Position numbers and translations under genes: made by a program
Shown: positions 5,697-9,996 of the stretch, in pieces
Numbering within the stretch: the stretch's first letter is position 1
Layout of the letters: every line of letters starts with the position of its first letter
DNA from: Gammaproteobacteria bacterium
GTDB lineage: Bacteria > Pseudomonadota > Gammaproteobacteria > Pseudomonadales > Azotimanducaceae
Direction: 5' to 3'
Assembly (NCBI GenBank): GCA_002726925.1
Contig: PBTJ01000067.1
Location: 2,085-12,080 of the forward strand
Length of the DNA: 9,996 nucleotides
The notes under the pieces: model-generated
The model's input: the letters and a program-made list of their open reading frames with translations, nothing else
Database searches by the model: none
Told to the model about the DNA's origin: nothing

Positions 5697-6473
5697 ATGC
5701 AACCCATGGCCAACATCGCGCTACGCGCGGCACGTAAAGCCGCCGACTATTTGGCCAGAAGCATGGATCGCCCGGATCAATTCCAGATCCAAGAAAAACG
5801 CCACAACGACTTTGTTTCGAATATCGACCGCAGGGCGGAAGAGATTATCATCGAACAAATCCGCGAAACCTACCCAACCCACCGAATTTTAGCGGAGGAA
5901 TCCGGCGAGCAGAGCGGCGACTCGGAATTTACCTGGGTTATCGACCCCCTCGACGGCACGCTAAATTTTTTGCAGGGCATCCCCCACTTTGCCGTATCCA
6001 TTGGCGTCATGAAGGGCTTGCATCACGAGCATGGGGTGATTGTCGATCCGGTGCGCGGCGAGGAATTTGTCGCCAGCCGCGGCAGCGGCGCGCAGCTCAA
6101 CGGCAAGCGTATTCGCGTCACTACCCGCGCCAAACTAGAGGATTGCGTGCTCGGCACGGGTATACCGCCGGGCAGCATGTCGCGTATTGAGGACTATTCG
6201 AGATCGCTGCAAACCCTCACCGGCACCTGCCGCGGGATCCGCCGGGCGGGTAGCGCCGCATTAGACCTTGCCTATGTGGCCGCCGGGCGCATGGACGGCT
6301 TTTGGGAGATGGGATTAAGTAAATGGGATACCGCTGCCGGCATAGTGCTGGTTCGTGAAGCCGGAGGGTTTATCAGCGATTTATCTGGCGGCGAGAAATT
6401 CTGGGAGACCGGCGACATCGTTGCCGCCAATCCAAAGTGCTTTAAGAGCTTTATTCAGGCACTCAAAGCCTAG
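5697..6473 (+). CDS. suhB: SuhB, inositol-1-monophosphatase family protein
   Basis: SuhB is a Mg2+-dependent phosphatase of the inositol monophosphatase fold. In E. coli it is also a factor in the rRNA transcription antitermination complex and helps ribosome assembly. From the ATG at 5697 the protein has 258 residues (E. coli 267). The metal-binding motifs are in order: AEESG with E67, IDPLDGTLNF with D83 and D86, and the C-terminal SKWDTAAG with D211 followed by EAGG. The frame is open back to 5601, but those codons overlap the trmJ promoter side, and AGGA 9 nt before 5697 fits better. It is the only plus-strand gene here. It diverges from trmJ and converges on secF with 8 bp between the stops. 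Phosphatase activity is supported by intact motifs; the antitermination role is transferred from E. coli. The suhB call rests on overall similarity and on its place beside trmJ and secDF. Confidence 0.95.
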   Translation: MQPMANIALRAARKAADYLARSMDRPDQFQIQEKRHNDFVSNIDRRAEEIIIEQIRETYPTHRILAEESGEQSGDSEFTWVIDPLDGTLNFLQGIPHFAVSIGVMKGLHHEHGVIVDPVRGEEFVASRGSGAQLNGKRIRVTTRAKLEDCVLGTGIPPGSMSRIEDYSRSLQTLTGTCRGIRRAGSAALDLAYVAAGRMDGFWEMGLSKWDTAAGIVLVREAGGFISDLSGGEKFWETGDIVAANPKCFKSFIQALKA

Positions 6474-6481
6474 CCCGCTAA

Positions 6482-7435
6482 CTAGGGGAAACTTCCATCC
6501 TCATTCCCATCCTGCTCAGGCTCAGGCACGAGCAGGTCCTCACGCGATATGTTCATCGTCAACAGCACATTGGCCGCGACGTAGATCGACGAGTAGGTAC
6601 CGATCACCACACCAATGGATAACGCTGTCGCAAACCCACGTATTACTTCGCCGCCGGCAAACAGCAGAGCCAGCAACACGAACAATGTGGTCAGTGATGT
6701 GACCAAGGTGCGTCCCAAGGTCTGATTTAGGGCTTCGTTGATGATATCGACCGGGGCGCCGCGGCGAGCACGACGGAAGTTTTCGCGTATTCTGTCGCTG
6801 ACTACGATGGTATCGTTAAGCGAGTAGCCAATGACAGCGAGCAGCGCTGCCAGCACGGTAAGGTCGAAAGTCCATCCAAAGATGGAGAAGCACCCCAGCA
6901 CGATGATGACATCGTGAGCCAGCGCCACTACGGCACCAACGGAAAACTGCTTCGTGAATCGGAACAAGATGTAAAGCATGACCACCAGCAACGCGGTAAG
7001 CAGCGCAAGGCCACCATCTTCGGCGAGTTCATCTCCTACCGCCGGGCCAACGTAGTTGGACTGCTGCAGAACGATGCCTGGATACTGGGAATCCAGGGCT
7101 GCGAATATCTCATCGCCCAGCCCGACCTGACCGGCGATTCCAAGCTCTTCTTGCGGCGGTACGCGAATCAGCAGATCTTCATCGGAACCAAACGTTTGTA
7201 CGGTGCCGTTGCTAAAACCAGCGTTCACGAGGTAGCCACGCACCGTTTGAGGGTCTACCTTCTCGGCCAGCTTTACCTCTACCAGTGAACCACCGGTAAA
7301 ATCCAAACCGAGATTCAGGCCCTGCACGGCCAGTGAACCCAGCGCGGCGGCAAGCACAACGGCGGATAGCACCATGGCTATCAGGCGTTTGCCCATGAAA
7401 TCGATTTGAAAAGTCCTTGCTTGGGAATCACTCAT
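6482..7435 (-). CDS. secF: SecF, protein-export membrane subunit
   Basis: SecF pairs with SecD and YajC at the SecYEG translocon and uses the proton gradient to help pull proteins into the periplasm. The 317 residues match E. coli SecF (323 aa). There is a first membrane helix at about 17-37 and the conserved NLGLDFTGGSLVEV at 41-54. A periplasmic domain runs to about 135. Five more helices follow, with ALAHDVIIVLG (171-181), GYSLNDTIVVSDRIRENFR (203-221) and the IGTYSSIYVA segment (278-287). The C-terminus is short, acidic and cytoplasmic. Its ATG overlaps the secD stop by four bases (ATGA), so translation is coupled to secD. No separate promoter was seen. The gene ends 8 bp from the convergent suhB stop, with only a 5-bp inverted repeat (CCTAG/CTAGG) between, so opposing transcripts may interfere. 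Confidence 0.98.
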   Translation of the reverse strand: MSDSQARTFQIDFMGKRLIAMVLSAVVLAAALGSLAVQGLNLGLDFTGGSLVEVKLAEKVDPQTVRGYLVNAGFSNGTVQTFGSDEDLLIRVPPQEELGIAGQVGLGDEIFAALDSQYPGIVLQQSNYVGPAVGDELAEDGGLALLTALLVVMLYILFRFTKQFSVGAVVALAHDVIIVLGCFSIFGWTFDLTVLAALLAVIGYSLNDTIVVSDRIRENFRRARRGAPVDIINEALNQTLGRTLVTSLTTLFVLLALLFAGGEVIRGFATALSIGVVIGTYSSIYVAANVLLTMNISREDLLVPEPEQDGNEDGSFP

Positions 7436-9360
7436 ATCTTGATTGACTCCAACTTGCGGCCGCCGTAGATCAAATTTATCAGCGCCCGGGTGACCATGAT
7501 GGCAGTAAACATTGAGGTCACGATGCCTACGGCTAAAGTGACAGCAAAGCCGCGCACCGGCCCGCTGCCAATTGAAAGTAGGATGATGGCGACAAAAAAG
7601 GTCGTGACGTTAGCATCGGTAATGGTCAGCAATGCCCTATCAAAACCGGCCTGTATCGCCATCTGCGGGGGATGATTTTTCAGCTCTTCACGAATGCGAG
7701 AAAAGATCAGCACATTGGCATCAACCGCCATACCCACGGTCAGAACAATACCGGCGATGCCCGGCAACGTCAGCGTGGCTCCCAGTATCGACATGATCGC
7801 GACCAATAGTGTTAGGTTCGCCGTCAGCGCGACGTTAGCCGCTAAACCAAAACCTCGGTAATAAAAAATCATAAAGGCCAGCACAAGGGCGAAACCAATT
7901 GCCACGGACTGCCAGCCACGCCGAATGTTCTCGTCACCAAGCTGGGCACCCACGGTGCGCTCCTCGACAATGTACATGGGCGCAGCCAGTGCGCCCGCGC
8001 GCAACAGCAAGGCCAAGTCTTGAGCCTCGCGCAAGCCCAAACCAGTGATGCGAAAACTGAAGCCAAGGGCAGCTTGAATCGTCGCCACGCTGATCAGGCG
8101 TCGTTCCTCAACGGTGTAGTACTCTTCTAGGGTTTCACCGTCGCGCACTACCTGACGCACTCTGGGCTTCTGCTCGATAAAAAGAATCGCCATGGACCGG
8201 CCAATATTGTCTTTTGTCGAGGCATGCATTTTGCGGCCGCCTTCGTTATCCAGCTCAATACTCACCTGGGGTTGGCTGGTATCAGGATCATAAGACTGCT
8301 GCGCGTCTTGCACGTTGTTACCGGTCACAATGTTGCGACGCATGATGTCCTGCACGCGCCCTTCGTATTCGTAGGTTTCTATCTGCGACTTACGCGCTCG
8401 CGGCAGTGCCTCGAGACGGAACTCTAAGTTGGCAAACTTGTTAAGAATCTCCTTGGCGCGGGCACTGTCCTGAATACCGGGTAGATCGACGACAATTCTG
8501 GAACGTCCTAGGCGCTGGACTTGGGGCTCAGAAACCCCGAGCTCGTTAACGCGATTGCGCAAGCTGGTGAGGTTCTGACTGATGGCTCGGTCTTCTAAAG
8601 CCCGTATTTTGTCTTCGGTGAGCGTGAACCTGAGAATGAAATCTCCAGCAACCTCTCGTTCCTGCACGATAAAGTCTTGGTAGTCCACCAAAGCGGCCTT
8701 GGCTTCCTCGCGGGTTTCATCGTCGCGAAAGCCAATGCTGATGGTTCGACCATCGATCCAGTTGCGGTTCGGGAGGAAACGAATTCGCCCATCAATCAGA
8801 GTGTCGCGCATGCCTTCCGCGCTGTTATCCACCACCCCAGCGATGTAATCCTCCATGTTCACCTGCAACAGGAAGTGGGCGCCACCGAACAAATCAAGAC
8901 CCAACGACATGGGTTTGCCGCCAAGATCTTGCAGCCACTGTGGAGTGGTGGGTGCTTGGGCTAGCGCAACCACATAGTCGACGGAACCCACATTCACGGT
9001 TTCAGCGATGAGTTCGCGGGCACTAAGCTGCTCACCCTCCTGGGCTAAACGCACAATCAGCGAACTGCCATCGTCTTCCAAGCCGATAACGTCGATACCA
9101 GCTTGTGCCAGCGCTGAAGTGATCTGCGCTTGATCAGCCGCGCCCACGGGGCTGTCGCCGTCGAGAGCGCGTACCTGAACCGCGGCGTCAGGCTGGAACA
9201 CATTGGGCGCGGCATAAATCAGACCGAGTGCACAGACGAACGCGATTAGCGTGTACTTCCACGCTGGGAAGACGTTCATGGGTCCACGTCGAGAGGGAGC
9301 GCCAAGCAAAGTCGAGCCGGGCTCACCGGTGCCTTGCGAATTGGTCTCATCGTTTCTCAT
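7432..9360 (-). CDS. secD: SecD, protein-export membrane subunit
   Basis: SecD is the larger partner of SecF. Its large periplasmic domain is thought to catch emerging substrates, and the complex is driven by the proton gradient. At 642 residues it is longer than E. coli SecD (615). A first helix at about 35-52 begins with PAWKYTLIAF, as in E. coli PLWKY. The periplasmic P1 domain includes LRNRVNELGVSEPQVQRLG (267-285), VDLPGIQD (291-298) and AKEIL. Five C-terminal helices (about 484-630) follow, with VDANVLI and its essential acidic D547, equal to E. coli D519. The usual LDLRGG or LDLQGG motif reads LDLFGG (F157). The start at 9360 has GAGGA 4 nt upstream; an ATG at 9279 would match the E. 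coli start but has only a weak site, so an extra 27 polar residues are likely real. It overlaps secF by four bases. Confidence 0.97.
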   Translation of the reverse strand: MRNDETNSQGTGEPGSTLLGAPSRRGPMNVFPAWKYTLIAFVCALGLIYAAPNVFQPDAAVQVRALDGDSPVGAADQAQITSALAQAGIDVIGLEDDGSSLIVRLAQEGEQLSARELIAETVNVGSVDYVVALAQAPTTPQWLQDLGGKPMSLGLDLFGGAHFLLQVNMEDYIAGVVDNSAEGMRDTLIDGRIRFLPNRNWIDGRTISIGFRDDETREEAKAALVDYQDFIVQEREVAGDFILRFTLTEDKIRALEDRAISQNLTSLRNRVNELGVSEPQVQRLGRSRIVVDLPGIQDSARAKEILNKFANLEFRLEALPRARKSQIETYEYEGRVQDIMRRNIVTGNNVQDAQQSYDPDTSQPQVSIELDNEGGRKMHASTKDNIGRSMAILFIEQKPRVRQVVRDGETLEEYYTVEERRLISVATIQAALGFSFRITGLGLREAQDLALLLRAGALAAPMYIVEERTVGAQLGDENIRRGWQSVAIGFALVLAFMIFYYRGFGLAANVALTANLTLLVAIMSILGATLTLPGIAGIVLTVGMAVDANVLIFSRIREELKNHPPQMAIQAGFDRALLTITDANVTTFFVAIILLSIGSGPVRGFAVTLAVGIVTSMFTAIMVTRALINLIYGGRKLESIKI

Positions 9361-9364
9361 GGAG

Positions 9365-9369
9365 TCCTC
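9365..9369 (-). promoter_or_regulatory. Ribosome binding site for secD
   Basis: GAGGA on the minus strand lies 4 nt before the ATG at 9360. It is much stronger than anything before the internal ATG at 9279 and so supports the longer SecD. Confidence 0.5.
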
Positions 9370-9448
9370 TATTTGCTGGTGCTGTCATCAAAACAGCCAA
9401 ATGCTTGGTGCTTTACAGGTGCGGTGACGCAAAGTGTCGAGTGCGTTC

Positions 9449-9465
9449 GTTGGCTATTTGCCAAC
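9449..9465 (-). other. Hairpin in the yajC-secD intergenic RNA
   Basis: GTTGGC and GCCAAC form a perfect 6-bp stem around a 5-base loop, in the 129-nt gap between the yajC stop and the secD start. No T tract follows on the transcribed strand, so it is not a classical terminator. It may affect mRNA processing or the ratio of YajC to SecD. No clear promoter was found in the gap. Confidence 0.4.
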
Positions 9466-9489
9466 CGTCCGCAACATTACCGGCCATCC

Positions 9490-9825
9490 TCAGTCCAGCG
9501 ACTTAATGGTGCCCTTTGGCAGCGTGGCGCCCACCGAGGACTTTTGAACTCGCATTTCAAGTCCATCAGCAATTTGTACTTTGACGAACTCGTCTTCAAC
9601 CTTGGTGATCTGCCCTACGATGCCGCCCGCTGTCACGACCTCGTCACCCTTGCTAAGTCCGCTCACCAATGCGTCGTGTTCTTTACGGCGCTTGTTTTGT
9701 GGACGAATCAACAGGAAGTAAAAAATAACGACGAAGCCGCCGAGCATGATGAGGTTGATCAGGCCGGTATCAGGACCCGCACCTGCTGCATCTGCGGCTT
9801 GAGCGGTGGTTTCAAACAAGTTCAT
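9490..9825 (-). CDS. yajC: YajC, SecDF-associated preprotein translocase subunit
   Basis: YajC is a small inner-membrane protein that joins SecD and SecF in the accessory complex of the Sec translocon. The 111 residues match the usual size (E. coli 110). A short N-terminal segment precedes one membrane helix at about residues 22-39 ([16 protein letters not shown]). The hallmark [11 protein letters not shown] follows, and the cytoplasmic part carries [14 protein letters not shown]. The frame is open to 9894, but the ATG at 9825 gives the normal N-terminus (MNLFETT), with a weak GGA about 9 nt upstream. The upstream codons belong to tgt in another frame: the tgt stop lies 14 bases inside yajC, so the genes are probably coupled in translation. 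It is followed by secD after 129 nt, in the common tgt-yajC-secD-secF order. Confidence 0.96.
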   Translation of the reverse strand: MNLFETTAQAADAAGAGPDTGLINLIMLGGFVVIFYFLLIRPQNKRRKEHDALVSGLSKGDEVVTAGGIVGQITKVEDEFVKVQIADGLEMRVQKSSVGATLPKGTIKSLD

Positions 9826-9996
9826 GGTCACAATTCCATTGGTTTTGTAGGGATGTCGCGAGGTTGCGAAATGTACCGGTTTCAATAGACCCACGCAATT
9901 GAGCCATCAGATGATGGTAGAAGTGCAGGTTATGGCGGGTCATCAGCATGGCACCGAGCATTTCACCGCAGCGATCTAAGTGATGTAAATACGCTC
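9812..9996 (-). CDS. tgt: Tgt, tRNA-guanine transglycosylase (partial, C-terminal 60 residues)
   Basis: Tgt exchanges guanine for the queuine precursor preQ1 at position 34 of tRNAs with GUN anticodons. Only the C-terminal end is in the window; the gene enters from the right edge in the frame that begins [17 protein letters not shown]. The following [11 protein letters not shown] matches the family HNL-x-Y-Y segment, whose histidine (residue 21 of this fragment) is the fourth zinc ligand. The [14 protein letters not shown] helix near the end is also typical. The stop (TGA, 9814-9812) lies inside yajC, giving a 14-base overlap with the yajC start. The last 15 or so residues ([10 protein letters not shown]) are not conserved in the family. 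The catalytic part lies outside the window. The context (yajC, secD, secF next) agrees with the usual operon. Confidence 0.9.
   Translation of the reverse strand, partial: AYLHHLDRCGEMLGAMLMTRHNLHFYHHLMAQLRGSIETGTFRNLATSLQNQWNCDHELV

Noticed and set aside
4793..5716. A longer TrmJ starting at 5716
   Set aside because: The extra 52 residues do not resemble TrmJ and would overlap the divergent suhB start and its ribosome binding site.
6469..6486. CCTAG/CTAGG inverted repeat between the suhB and secF stops as a bidirectional terminator
   Set aside because: The stem is only 5 bp with an 8-base loop, and no T tract follows on either strand.
9334..9888. A 184-codon plus-strand open frame across the secD-yajC gap and yajC
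   Set aside because: It is antisense to yajC and tgt, has no domain or clear ribosome binding site, and is explained by the reverse of conserved YajC sequence.

Overview
The window reads as ordinary gammaproteobacterial chromosome. Ten genes are supported, two of them cut by the window edges, and almost all are housekeeping genes that closely match the E. coli families. The order resembles the tgt-yajC-secD-secF / suhB / trmJ / isc / ndk-rlmN-rodZ arrangement of Pseudomonas-like Gammaproteobacteria, with parts missing. A marine lineage of the Cellvibrionales/Halieaceae kind would fit, but that is inference; nothing here fixes the genus.

Layout from right to left, which is the direction of transcription for all genes but suhB: the C-terminal end of tgt (9812-9996), yajC, secD and secF form a protein-export operon linked by overlaps. 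Facing secF tail to tail, and only 8 bp away, is suhB on the plus strand. suhB diverges from trmJ (minus). Below trmJ come an orphan ParA-type ATPase and a short IscS-like cysteine desulfurase, where related genomes usually carry cysE-iscR-iscS-iscU. Last come ndk, rlmN and the N-terminal 272 codons of rodZ, which runs off the left edge.

How the genes fit together: SecD, SecF and YajC help the Sec translocon pull proteins across the inner membrane. Tgt, TrmJ and RlmN modify tRNA or rRNA. SuhB is an inositol-monophosphatase-family protein that also acts in rRNA antitermination and ribosome assembly in E. coli. Ndk balances nucleoside triphosphates, and RodZ anchors the MreB cell-shape machinery. 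The desulfurase supplies sulfur, and the ParA ATPase has no visible partner.

No stretch longer than 300 bases lacks a gene. The largest gap (2379-2620) holds a terminator-like hairpin and a good sigma-70-type promoter for ndk. The 3773-3952 gap holds a cluster of small inverted repeats. I found no tRNA, rRNA, CRISPR array, insertion sequence or prophage gene. I do not see a new biological system. The points most worth a second look are the orphan ParA, the desulfurase lacking its scaffold partner and IscU-docking tail, the overlap of terminator and promoter before ndk, and an unusual residue in the SecD LDLxGG motif.
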